A DNA stretch of 64,000 bases, from positions 47,434 to 111,433 of the forward strand of contig DVEG01000009.1 of assembly GCA_015295835.1 (NCBI GenBank), written 5' to 3'. Positions 36,783 to 45,097 of this stretch are shown in pieces. A program made the translations under genes and the position numbers. This stretch comes from Oscillatoriaceae cyanobacterium M7585_C2015_266. Its GTDB lineage: Bacteria; Cyanobacteriota; Cyanobacteriia; Cyanobacteriales; Oscillatoriaceae. The notes beneath the pieces are model-generated. The model saw only the letters and a list, made by a program, of their open reading frames with translations, was not told the origin of the DNA and made no database searches. Every line of letters begins with the position of its first letter. Positions within the stretch are counted from its first letter, which is position 1.

Positions 36783-36854
36783 TGTAGTAATTTTACCATA
36801 ATTGAAGGGGTTGCTATTGATTTCTGCTTTTGGAAAGATTTGCGCACAGGGGGT

Positions 36855-37478
36855 TTATTCTGTTTTCTTGGGGGCAGGATTAGTAGTGCCTGAAGGGGTG
36901 GGGGCAATAAGATTGGGCTGAGTTGGTGCTGGAGTTGTGGTGGGCAGGGGCAATTGATTGGGAGTGAGGGGGGTGTTGGTTGCGGGAGTGTTTGATGGGG
37001 AAGGTGGGGATAGGTTTAAGTTGGGAAAGGCGGGATTGAATGGAATTTGGGGGCTGGGGAGTAAGGGTTGAGTTTCGGAGCCGGGTAGGGTAGCTAAGGC
37101 AACGCGCTCGCGCCCTGCTACTCGCAGCATATCCAGCACCTGTACTACGTCGTTGTAGCGTGTGTCTTTGGAAGCATATAAAACTGTTATTCCCCCCGGA
37201 TTGTTTTTATGATACTGCTTAACTTCCTCAAATAAGCGTAAGCGACTGACTGGCTGTTTCTCAATATATGTTTGCCCATTTAAAATGCTGACAATCAACA
37301 TCTCTCGTGTTTGCCTTTGCCCAGTGCGAGCTTTAGGCAAATCGACTGTAATCGCTTGCTGGCGAGTAAGCTGTAGGGCAGCGATTAAAAAAAACGTCAG
37401 AATACAAAATATAACGTCAATCAGGGGAACTAGCTCGATTCTTACCTCTTCGCCGGGAATATCTTGTTTTATTTTCAT
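36855..37478 (-). CDS. exbD: ExbD/TolR-family biopolymer transport protein
   Basis: 207 residues. The N-terminal segment VRIELVPLIDVIFCILTFFL is the single ExbD membrane helix with the proton-relay Asp in PLIDVIF. The periplasmic domain (about 45-130) includes VSILNGQTYIEKQPVS and DMLRVAGRERVALATLP. The C-terminal 70 residues are a Pro/Thr/Asn-rich tail, longer than usual. It forms the proton-driven motor with ExbB, encoded 138 bases upstream on the same strand. No TonB or TolA gene is seen in the window, so the transducer is elsewhere. Confidence 0.9.
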   Translation of the reverse strand: MKIKQDIPGEEVRIELVPLIDVIFCILTFFLIAALQLTRQQAITVDLPKARTGQRQTREMLIVSILNGQTYIEKQPVSRLRLFEEVKQYHKNNPGGITVLYASKDTRYNDVVQVLDMLRVAGRERVALATLPGSETQPLLPSPQIPFNPAFPNLNLSPPSPSNTPATNTPLTPNQLPLPTTTPAPTQPNLIAPTPSGTTNPAPKKTE

Positions 37479-37615
37479 ATATATACAATATATAAGTTAT
37501 TCAGGCATACAAAAAATAGCGGCTTTTGCCAGTCGAAAGGCGAGCTAGCTGCCGCAGTAGTATCAAAAGAAAGTATAGCGATTCCCTATTGCTTTACAAA
37601 AGCCCCTCATCGGCA

Positions 37616-38407
37616 CTATTTATTTTCTTGGTTAATAGACTCTTGTGGTGGAGCAGCCTGTTTGAGGGCTTTTTTAGGCTTAACGGGTTTTTCTTTGCTC
37701 ACTTCTGGGGGAATAGCGTTGCCATTATTCTCTGTCTCGTATCCATTTTTACTTGCTTGAGACCAAAACTGCCGATACAGCAATTCCAATTCATTACCTG
37801 CTCTGCGGAAAATTTTAATTTGGTTGAATAAAAAGCCTTGAAATATGCGATAGAAGGTGAGACTGATAATGGCGACAATCATGCCGGTGGCGGTGCTAAT
37901 CAGGGCTTCTCCAATGCCGGTGGTGACTCCGGCTGTTGATGATGTTCCCAAATCTCCTAGACGAATTGAGCCGAGGGAGCGAATTAATCCCAAAACTGTG
38001 CCTAACAATCCCAGGAGGGGAGCTAGGGCAATTACAGCTTCTAACATTTTGTCTCCCCTTCTCATACCCGCCAATTCTTCATCTGCTGCTGCCTCGAGGG
38101 CGAGACGAAACAATTCTGGCTCGGGATTTTGCAGTCGTAGGGGGGCGTAGAGAAATCGCCCGATTGGCTGTTTGTAGGCTTTGCGAGCAATTTCGCTGGC
38201 GACTCCCCAATCGTAACGAGCTGCCTCTAGAATTCGATTGACGATTTCTTGTTCTTTGGTAAGAATGCTAAACCAGAACAGCAGCCGCTCGACAATTGTA
38301 GCCAGCGACATAATTGACAGAAGCATTAGCGGCACCATTACTAGCAAGCCGCCTTTGATTACTATTTCGACTAGCGGAAAGTTCTGAAAGTTTTCTAGAG
38401 AATTCAC
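37616..38407 (-). CDS. exbB: ExbB/TolQ/MotA-family proton channel
   Basis: 263 residues. Three membrane helices are visible: [20 protein letters not shown] near the N-terminus, [20 protein letters not shown] (the MotA/TolQ/ExbB signature), and [20 protein letters not shown] with the conserved Thr in EALISTATG. The C-terminal tail is Lys/Pro/Glu-rich. ExbB pentamers with ExbD convert the proton gradient into force for TonB-dependent outer-membrane transport. It precedes exbD on the same strand, as in usual operons. Confidence 0.93.
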   Translation of the reverse strand: MNSLENFQNFPLVEIVIKGGLLVMVPLMLLSIMSLATIVERLLFWFSILTKEQEIVNRILEAARYDWGVASEIARKAYKQPIGRFLYAPLRLQNPEPELFRLALEAAADEELAGMRRGDKMLEAVIALAPLLGLLGTVLGLIRSLGSIRLGDLGTSSTAGVTTGIGEALISTATGMIVAIISLTFYRIFQGFLFNQIKIFRRAGNELELLYRQFWSQASKNGYETENNGNAIPPEVSKEKPVKPKKALKQAAPPQESINQENK

Positions 38408-38619
38408 AATCTCTTGGCTCCTCCGTACATTGCTCTCCCCAACTACTGTTTTACCAGTTGCCTTTAGGAAACTTCAGGCATTTTAATTTTAGAGAGTTAA
38501 AAGCTTGTTTGTAAGCGCTCGCTTGCTTTGCTTGTGCTTGTGGCACCACTGATCCTAAGACGGTTAAGATACATACAGGCGCTCGCCAATTCCCACTCAG
38601 CTTTAACTTTTACTCACAG
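38408..38619. other. Intergenic upstream of exbB
   Basis: Spacer between exbB and tRNA-His, with two GCGCTCGC octamers at 38515 and 38579. With the tRNA and the leader to 38852 it makes a 445-base gap with no protein gene. Confidence 0.5.
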
Positions 38620-38693
38620 GGCGAACGATGGGACTCGAACCCATGAATGGAGGATCCACAATCCTCTGCCTTAACCGCTTGGCTACGCTCGCC
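38620..38693 (-). tRNA. tRNA-His (GTG anticodon)
   Basis: On the minus strand, GGCGAGCG pairs with CGTTCGCC to give an eight-base acceptor helix, the extra G(-1):C73 pair characteristic of tRNA-His. The D arm GTAGCCAAGCGGTTAAGGC, the anticodon arm GAGGATTGTGGATCCTC with anticodon GTG, and the T arm GGGTTCGAGTCCC are all present. CCA is not encoded. Confidence 0.95.
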
Positions 38694-38852
38694 ATTCTTT
38701 AGCCACTATAGCATAGTATTTTTGAAATAACTACCACTTGCCCAAAAAATTTTCTATAAAATTTTCAAATCACCAGAGGGAGCATATCCGGATTGCGGAA
38801 TTTAGGCGGGCAAAAGGCTAGTCTAAGTTTATAAATCGGTGCTGGGGAGCGT

Positions 38853-39251
38853 ATGAAAGGTTTTAAAATAGCCATTTTAGTAACTGGAGTCACTTTACTG
38901 GGGTTAGGAGGGGCGATGGTGCTTACCAATCCTAACCAGCCTGCTTATGACGAGTATGCAACTGACAAGTTGAGCGAGTACATTAAAGAAAAAGTCTGCC
39001 AAAAAGCAGCCATACTCAGAGACGGATGTATTTCAATGGTAGATGCTGGGCGGGCTGACATTCAGCAAGTTATCTCTACCAGTACGCAGCGACAAAATTT
39101 TATCTTTTTTAGCATCTATAAAACCGAATTATCTCTGAGCCGCTTCTTGCCACCTAGATTGAGTTCGCTGCTGCCAGGGTTACCCTCCTACCAGTTTGAA
39201 ACCTTAGGCGTGTTTCAAAGCTTTTATATCTACAAAGCTAAGCAGAATTAG
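38853..39251 (+). CDS. DUF4359 protein
   Basis: 132 residues of the DUF4359 type. One N-terminal membrane helix or signal anchor (IAILVTGVTLLGLGGAMVLT), then NPNQPAYDEYATDKLSEYIK, two Cys (KVCQKA, DGCISM), and the conserved QRQNFIFFSIYKTELSL and YQFETLGVFQSFYIYKA. Cyanobacterial membrane or periplasmic proteins of unknown function. The ATG at 38853 follows TGGGGAGCGT, an acceptable ribosome-binding site. Confidence 0.8.
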   Translation: MKGFKIAILVTGVTLLGLGGAMVLTNPNQPAYDEYATDKLSEYIKEKVCQKAAILRDGCISMVDAGRADIQQVISTSTQRQNFIFFSIYKTELSLSRFLPPRLSSLLPGLPSYQFETLGVFQSFYIYKAKQN

Positions 39252-39462
39252 TTTATGACAAAGCACCCCTCACCTGCCCTTTTGTATTTAAAAGATGGAA
39301 AAGTTGGTTGAGTTGTGGTCGAATTTAAGTTTTTGATATTGCTATTATAATCGGTTTTGAAAAGTAATTTTATGATACAATATTTCAACCTTGAGCGGTA
39401 CGGTAAAAGGCAAAACAAAATAGACACCCACACCGAAACGCTCTGCAGGTGGGGGAGTATTA

Positions 39463-40200
39463 ATGTTGGAATCTAGTTATTTCTTAGTAGCTCACGGCAG
39501 TCGTGATTCGCGCCCGCAAGTGGCTTTGAAAAATTTAGGTGTGCTTTTTGAAAAGGTGCTTGCTGATTCAAAGCCTCCCCGGAGGCTTCGCGCTCCTCTG
39601 GTGGAAACTGGCACTCTTGAATTTGCCCCTGTTTCTCTGGCTCAGCAGCTAGAAGATTTTGGCAAGCGCACTCGCGCTGTCGGTTTGCACTTGATGCAAG
39701 TTATGCCCCTATTTCTATTGCCAGGGGTTCATGTTAGGGAGGATATCCCTAGGGAGGTAGCGCTTGCTCAAGCATCTCTGGGTACGGATGTGAAAATTGA
39801 GTTGCAACCTTATTTGGGCTCTCACCCTGGTATTGTTTATTTGCTCTCTTCTCAAATCAGGCATGTTAAAACTGATGCCTGGATTTTACTCTCTCACGGC
39901 AGTCGTCGCCCTGGCAGTGAGTATCCAATTGAGTTATTGGCGGCGCAATTGGGCGCAGTGGCTGCTTTTTGGCTTGTCTCTCCAAGTTTGCAATCGCGGG
40001 TTGAAGAATTGGTTAATATTGGCTGTCGTTATATAGGAATTGTGCCATACTTTCTTTTTGTAGGGGAAATTACTGATGCGCTCGCCCAAGAAGTGGCTAA
40101 GCTTTCTCTTGCTTATACGTCTGTGAATTTTTATCTTGCTAATCCACTTTCCCCTTCTGTTGAGTTGGCAAATTTGATTTTGGATTTGACGCGTAAGTAG
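39463..40200 (+). CDS. CbiX/SirB-family sirohydrochlorin chelatase paralogue
   Basis: 245 residues. Two chelatase-like halves begin YFLVAHGSRDSRPQ and WILLSHGSRRPGSE, both with the active-site His. The second half contains the VPYFLFVGEITDAL segment typical of the family. It lacks the His-rich tail of the paralogue at 7772 and has no cobalamin riboswitch, so ferrochelation for sirohaem (SirB) in nitrite and sulfite reductase synthesis is likely. The ATG at 39463 has a strong GGTGGGGGAG site that could pair with CACCCACACC 20 bases upstream. A DUF2721 gene follows after 18 bases. Confidence 0.85.
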   Translation: MLESSYFLVAHGSRDSRPQVALKNLGVLFEKVLADSKPPRRLRAPLVETGTLEFAPVSLAQQLEDFGKRTRAVGLHLMQVMPLFLLPGVHVREDIPREVALAQASLGTDVKIELQPYLGSHPGIVYLLSSQIRHVKTDAWILLSHGSRRPGSEYPIELLAAQLGAVAAFWLVSPSLQSRVEELVNIGCRYIGIVPYFLFVGEITDALAQEVAKLSLAYTSVNFYLANPLSPSVELANLILDLTRK

Positions 40201-40218
40201 TAAGTTATTGACTATCAT

Positions 40219-40704
40219 ATGTATGACAGCGCTGTAAATACTACTCAAGTTATCCAAGCTATCCTAGCCCCTGCAGTGATGATTTCATTCAATGGCTTGT
40301 TTTTTTTGGGATTGAATGCTAGACAAACTTCTGTTTTCAGTCGCATTCGCTCCCTAAATGACGAAAAAAGAAAAATCCTCAGAGAAATTAATAACAAGCA
40401 GATAAGCGCTCCCTGTGATGCTCTCCGATGTTTGAATATCGAAACTCAATTAAGTTCTCTCTTACAGCGAGGCTGGTACATTCGCAATTGTATCATTTGT
40501 TGTAGTCTATCCGTGGGAGTTTTTGTTCTAACTAGTTTGGCAATAGGAATGCTTTTTTATCTAGAAATAAAGGCTAGCAAACTTCCCCTTTATTTATTTA
40601 TAATAGGAATGCTTTTGGTTTTATGTGAAGTTATTTTTTTATGTTTAGATGAGCTGATTTCATATTCAGTTATCCTGCTGGAAGCTAAAGAAAAAATTAA
40701 TTAA
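40219..40704 (+). CDS. DUF2721 membrane protein
   Basis: 161 residues. The N-terminal helix (IQAILAPAVMISFNGLFFLG), the conserved NARQTSVFSRIRSLNDEKR, then two further membrane helices (CSLSVGVFVLTSLAIGMLFY, LFIIGMLLVLCEVIFLCLDE). This matches DUF2721, a widespread membrane family with no known function. It starts 18 bases after the chelatase gene and converges with a chemoreceptor gene 8 bases away. Confidence 0.82.
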   Translation: MYDSAVNTTQVIQAILAPAVMISFNGLFFLGLNARQTSVFSRIRSLNDEKRKILREINNKQISAPCDALRCLNIETQLSSLLQRGWYIRNCIICCSLSVGVFVLTSLAIGMLFYLEIKASKLPLYLFIIGMLLVLCEVIFLCLDELISYSVILLEAKEKIN

Positions 40705-40712
40705 TTTAAAAA

Positions 40713-42155
40713 CTACACCACAGATTTTAGATTCAATGCTGTTTGATTCAGGTTTTGTATGCCAATTTTGGTTTGAGAAATGCCACTTGCAGTTTGTTTT
40801 GCTCCATTGTTTATAGCATTAATTGCCTCTATAACTTGCTGTATAGCAACAGCTTGCTGCTTGGAATTAAGTGCAATTTGTTGATTGTTAACTACAATAT
40901 CATTAATGGCAGCAATTACAGTGTCAAGAGTTTTTTTGCCGTCGTTAGTTACGCTCACTGTTGAAGTGACAGCATTCTGAATATCACTAACAATAGCGTT
41001 AATATCTAGAGCTGATTTTTTACTTTGCTCAGCGAGTTTACGAATCTCAGAAGCAACTACAGCAAATCCTCTACCGTTTTCACCGGCACGCACAGCTTCA
41101 ACTGCTGCATTCAGTGCTAGTATATTTGTTTGACTAGCTAATTCGCTTACCATCCCTGAGATATTACCGATTTGACTTGTTTGGTGGGAAAGTCGGATAA
41201 TTTGTTGAGCAAGCATCTCTACATTTTCTCGCAAGCTTAAATTCCCATTCAGAGCATTCAGAGTTGGCAGTTTGCTATATTCGCCTTCTATTAAATTCTG
41301 ACTGCGCCCTTCTACTAGCATTAAGATTTGTAAAGCAAGGGCAGCGGCATTTTCGGCTTGCTGCGCTGCTTGTTGGGAAGAAGCTCCTAATTCATTTATA
41401 GTTGTCGTGGTTTGATTGACGGAAGTTGCTTGTTGAAAAGCTACTTTTTCTTGCTCTTCAATTGTTGCCGCAATTTGGCTAGAAGAAGTAGCGATCGCAT
41501 TAGTTGCCTGATTAATTTTTTCTGCTACTTCATAAGAAATTATATAAGCAACAATTGTTGCAATCACTGCGCTTGCTCCCGCTCCTATCAACAGTATTAA
41601 CACTACTGAGTTCAATACTTCTTTGGCTTGTTTATTTTGTCTTTCCAGAAATTCTACTTCTGTCTGATTAAATTCTTCATTCAGTCGGATCAACTCATCT
41701 GCTGTTTTCCTGCCTTTCCCATGCAATAATAATAAAGCCTTCGCTTGCCCCTCTTTTCCCTGACGGCTCAGGCGTATTCTTTCTCTGGCAACTTCATCAT
41801 ATTCCTTTACTAATTGCTTCATTTTTTCTATACGTTGTTGCTGTAATGGAGCTTTATTTATTTTGTTTGCTTGCGCTATTGTCTCTTTAAATTCTTTAAA
41901 TGCTTTTTGATATCTTCCGATAAAATCTTCATCTTTTAACAGCAAAAAACCACGCAATGATGCTATCATTTCATGACCTTTTAATGCTATTTTGTTACTA
42001 GTTATAATTGCTTGCTGCATCTGCTCTACTTCTTTAAAATCTGCAAATATTTTTTGAAAACTTGTGTAAACAAACCCTGTTAAACCAAGAAACACTAAAA
42101 CAGGAATAATATAACCGAATAGCAAACGTTCTTTTATTTTCCATTGAAATGCCAT
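40713..42155 (-). CDS. Methyl-accepting chemotaxis protein
   Basis: 480 residues. TM1 ([20 protein letters not shown]) and TM2 ([20 protein letters not shown]) flank a four-helix-bundle periplasmic sensor of about 150 residues. The cytoplasmic part is the MCP signalling domain with the hairpin tip [20 protein letters not shown] and [17 protein letters not shown]. There is no recognisable HAMP domain between TM2 and the coiled coil. It is the last gene of a same-strand set with a second receptor and a solute-binding lipoprotein. In cyanobacteria such receptors can serve phototaxis or chemotaxis through type IV pili. Ligand unknown. Confidence 0.9.
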   Translation of the reverse strand: MAFQWKIKERLLFGYIIPVLVFLGLTGFVYTSFQKIFADFKEVEQMQQAIITSNKIALKGHEMIASLRGFLLLKDEDFIGRYQKAFKEFKETIAQANKINKAPLQQQRIEKMKQLVKEYDEVARERIRLSRQGKEGQAKALLLLHGKGRKTADELIRLNEEFNQTEVEFLERQNKQAKEVLNSVVLILLIGAGASAVIATIVAYIISYEVAEKINQATNAIATSSSQIAATIEEQEKVAFQQATSVNQTTTTINELGASSQQAAQQAENAAALALQILMLVEGRSQNLIEGEYSKLPTLNALNGNLSLRENVEMLAQQIIRLSHQTSQIGNISGMVSELASQTNILALNAAVEAVRAGENGRGFAVVASEIRKLAEQSKKSALDINAIVSDIQNAVTSTVSVTNDGKKTLDTVIAAINDIVVNNQQIALNSKQQAVAIQQVIEAINAINNGAKQTASGISQTKIGIQNLNQTALNLKSVV

Positions 42156-42307
42156 TTTTTGTTTCCTTAATTAACCTAAAAAAATGCAGATAAAGGCTAC
42201 TGATAACAAGCAAGCTAACAGTACTTTTCCAATTTTAACAGATGGAAGCCAGCTAATAATAAAAATATTAATAAATATTAAGCATCATGTGGTTGGCATA
42301 AGCCCAA

Positions 42308-43915
42308 TTAAATCGCAGCTCTGAGATTCACTGCTACTTCGCTTAGTTGCTGGGTGCCGAGTTTGGTTTGATAGATACCGCTGACGGTTTCTCGAGCTCC
42401 TGTATTGATATTATTCATAGCATCTACCACTCGGGCGAGCGCCTGGGCTTGTTGCTTGGCAGCTAGTGCGATAGACTGGTTTGTTTCCACCACTTTGTTG
42501 AGCGCCTCAGAAACGCCTATAAAAGCATCTGCCATTTTTTGCACCATTTGCACTGCATTTTCCACTGTCTCAATTCCCTCACCCGTTACCCCCACGGTTG
42601 AGTCAATAGCCATTTGAATTTCGGCAACTAGATCCCTAATATTCTGAGCAGATTCTCTACTTTTATCTGCTAACTTACGAATTTCTACTGCTACAATGCT
42701 AAATCCCTTGCCGTATTCTCCAGCTCGAACTGCTTCCACAGCGGCATTGAGGGCTAGTATATTAGTTTGATTAGCCAAATCCCCGACTAGACTGGAGATG
42801 ACAGCGATTTGACGCGCCTGCTGGCTCAATTGCCGGATTCGCTCAGCCAAATCCCCCACCTTCTGCTTTAATATTGCCTGGGCTTCCAGAGTTTGCCCAA
42901 CAACACTTGTTCCAGAATAGGCTAATTCTAGTGCTTGTTTGGCACTAACTGTAGCAGTTTGGGCAAGATTGGCTGCTTGTTGAGAAGAATGTCCCAATTC
43001 ATCTAAGGTGGAAGTTGTTTCGTTAACAGAATTAGCCTGTATAGTGGCAATCCGCTCTTGTTCTTCAACGGTGCGTGCTAGTTCGGAGGAGAAACTGGCG
43101 ATTTTGTCAATACTGTTGAATATGGTGCGAGACAATGGTTTAGCGATCGCTAAGCTCAAACCAATGCCCAAAATTACTGCCGTCACAGGACCTAAAATCG
43201 TCCCCAACTGCACCCATAGGCGAATTAAACTTACGGTTTTGTCTGCTGCTTGTTTTTCAGCAATTACTATTTCTTCATTTTCTTTGATGACTTTTTGCAG
43301 TGCTGTCTCAGCGGCATTAAATGCAGGTCGAGAAAGTGTGAAAATTTGTATGTTCATTTGTTCTAGCAAAATACCAGCCTTGATAGCTGCTGCCATTTCC
43401 TGCGAGGATGCCTTTCCTTGGGAAAGCAGTTCTAATTGTGTTCTTGCTGGATTAAATATTCCCTCTCTATGATACTTTTTATACATTTTCATAAATTTTT
43501 CGTGTTCTTGTTGCCACCGTTGCCAAGCAGACAAAAAATTTTGCCAAAGTTTTTCTTCTCTTTCAGTTCTTGGCAGAGAATTATATTTTTTATATCCTGC
43601 GTTTATTTGTTGCCAATATTCGTTAATCTTATGAATTTGTTCTTGTCTTAATACGTTGTTTAATCTAGTATTAAGGAGGGCTATTTCTGCTGTATAAGTA
43701 TTTTTTAGACCCCGCTCTATCATTTCCAGCCCTACTATACTCGGCAATCTCACTTCACTTATTTCATACAGGTGTTTTGCTAGTATGTCAGTGCTACTAT
43801 TTCCCATCCAGCCGACGATAAAAACAATCAGCCCCATTAGTATAAATGCTGCCATCAGTTTGCTCTGTAGCCCTATTTTATCAAAAACTGTTTTGGGCAT
43901 TTCCATTGACCTCAT
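42308..43915 (-). CDS. Methyl-accepting chemotaxis protein
   Basis: 535 residues. TM1 (LMAAFILMGLIVFIVGWMG), a periplasmic four-helix region of about 170 residues and TM2 (LGTILGPVTAVILGIGLSLA) precede a MCP signalling domain with [20 protein letters not shown] and GFSIVAVEIRKLADKSRE. The ATG at 43915 is four bases from the stop of the binding-protein gene. An ATG at 43900 has a better-spaced GAGG ribosome-binding site, so the true start may be five codons later. It is the first receptor after the binding protein and could read its ligand-bound state. The later receptor at 40713 is 35-40% alike by eye in the tip region only. Confidence 0.9.
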   Translation of the reverse strand: MRSMEMPKTVFDKIGLQSKLMAAFILMGLIVFIVGWMGNSSTDILAKHLYEISEVRLPSIVGLEMIERGLKNTYTAEIALLNTRLNNVLRQEQIHKINEYWQQINAGYKKYNSLPRTEREEKLWQNFLSAWQRWQQEHEKFMKMYKKYHREGIFNPARTQLELLSQGKASSQEMAAAIKAGILLEQMNIQIFTLSRPAFNAAETALQKVIKENEEIVIAEKQAADKTVSLIRLWVQLGTILGPVTAVILGIGLSLAIAKPLSRTIFNSIDKIASFSSELARTVEEQERIATIQANSVNETTSTLDELGHSSQQAANLAQTATVSAKQALELAYSGTSVVGQTLEAQAILKQKVGDLAERIRQLSQQARQIAVISSLVGDLANQTNILALNAAVEAVRAGEYGKGFSIVAVEIRKLADKSRESAQNIRDLVAEIQMAIDSTVGVTGEGIETVENAVQMVQKMADAFIGVSEALNKVVETNQSIALAAKQQAQALARVVDAMNNINTGARETVSGIYQTKLGTQQLSEVAVNLRAAI

Positions 43916-43919
43916 TTTA

Positions 43920-44954
43920 TCATTTTATTGATTCAGCGTAATTTTTGATAAATCTACTGTCAAATAACTTACTGAGATCTGGCTTTTTTTTGATCATTCC
44001 AGTGTCTAATAAAAACTGACTTATTTGCCGAGCTAAATAGGGTAAAGATTTTGGTCCAGAATCTTGAAAAACTTTTAGATTTTCTTCAATATTAATTATT
44101 TGGAAGCTAGAAATGTATTTTTGAAATTCTCCAATAGATACACCAATGTAGTCAGCCATAATTTTGTATGATTTTTCTGGATTCTCGCGGATATGCTTTA
44201 ATGTATCAAACCAAGTCTTGACGAGTAATTGTACATCTTCTGGTCTTTTTTCAATTAATTCGCGATTGACAACTATAATATCAGGTATGGCGTTTGGAAA
44301 ATCTTTTGAACTAAATAAAATTTTGCTTCCAGGTCGTTTTAGTGCTTCAAAAGTATAAGGTATGAAAACCCCTGCTGCATCAACTTGCTTTTCTACAAAC
44401 GCTGCTACTGTTCCACTTTCATCCAGGTCTATTAATTCAATATCAGTAGGTTTTATTCCTGCTTTTTTCAATCCTAGCAATAGTAAATAGTGTTCAATAC
44501 CGCCTTTTAAAGTCGCTACTTTTTTACCTTTTAAATCGGCAATTTTATTAATTTCTTTACTAACAATTATTGCATCTCCTCCATAGGATGTGTCAACATT
44601 TAAAATAATTACAGGATCAAAATTAGGGAATTTTGCCATTAGGCTAATAGTATCGCTCAAATTTTGATTATTCGCATCTAATTTCCCCTCAGCGATCGCT
44701 TTCAATGATTCGCTGTAACTGTAGTATTTTAAATCCACGTCTATTTGATTTTCTGCAAATAGGTTTTCTTCTTTAGCTACTTGCCAAATTAAAAAAGCAG
44801 GCCAGTTGCAAAAGCCAAGTCGGATAGGAGATATAGCCTGTGGGCTAGCCCGAGAAATTGTTGAGTTTGGATTTTGAGAGGGAGTGCAACTGACGGCAAC
44901 GATAAAGCCTACTAGAAGCGGGATAAATAAAAGCAGGAGTTTTTGAATTTTCAT
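43920..44954 (-). CDS. NMT1/SsuA-type solute-binding lipoprotein
   Basis: 344 residues. A lipoprotein signal (LLLLFIPLLVGFIVAVSC, lipobox VAVSC) is followed by a linker and the periplasmic binding fold: IRLGFCNWPAFLIWQVAKEE, YSYSESLKAIAEGKLDANNQ, DLKGKKVATLKGGIEHYLLL and KTWFDTLKHIRENPEKSYKI. The family binds nitrate, sulfonate, taurine or thiamine precursors. No ABC permease or ATPase gene accompanies it. Instead two chemoreceptors follow on the same strand with a 4-base gap to the first, so it may feed a chemotaxis signal. The ligand cannot be told. Confidence 0.87.
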   Translation of the reverse strand: MKIQKLLLLFIPLLVGFIVAVSCTPSQNPNSTISRASPQAISPIRLGFCNWPAFLIWQVAKEENLFAENQIDVDLKYYSYSESLKAIAEGKLDANNQNLSDTISLMAKFPNFDPVIILNVDTSYGGDAIIVSKEINKIADLKGKKVATLKGGIEHYLLLLGLKKAGIKPTDIELIDLDESGTVAAFVEKQVDAAGVFIPYTFEALKRPGSKILFSSKDFPNAIPDIIVVNRELIEKRPEDVQLLVKTWFDTLKHIRENPEKSYKIMADYIGVSIGEFQKYISSFQIINIEENLKVFQDSGPKSLPYLARQISQFLLDTGMIKKKPDLSKLFDSRFIKNYAESIK

Positions 44955-45097
44955 TATCTTTATTTACAGATATTTACAAAAACAATAGTTTTTGTTCTTT
45001 AGTAAAATAATAGAACGTGCGGGGGTAAAATAGAGAATTTCTTTAGTATATTTTAATTTAACGACATAAGCAACATGTAGGTTGTCTAGGATACAAT

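Noticed and set aside
37285..38241. Plus-strand open frames over exbB and exbD
   Set aside because: ExbB and ExbD motifs on the minus strand explain the sequence.
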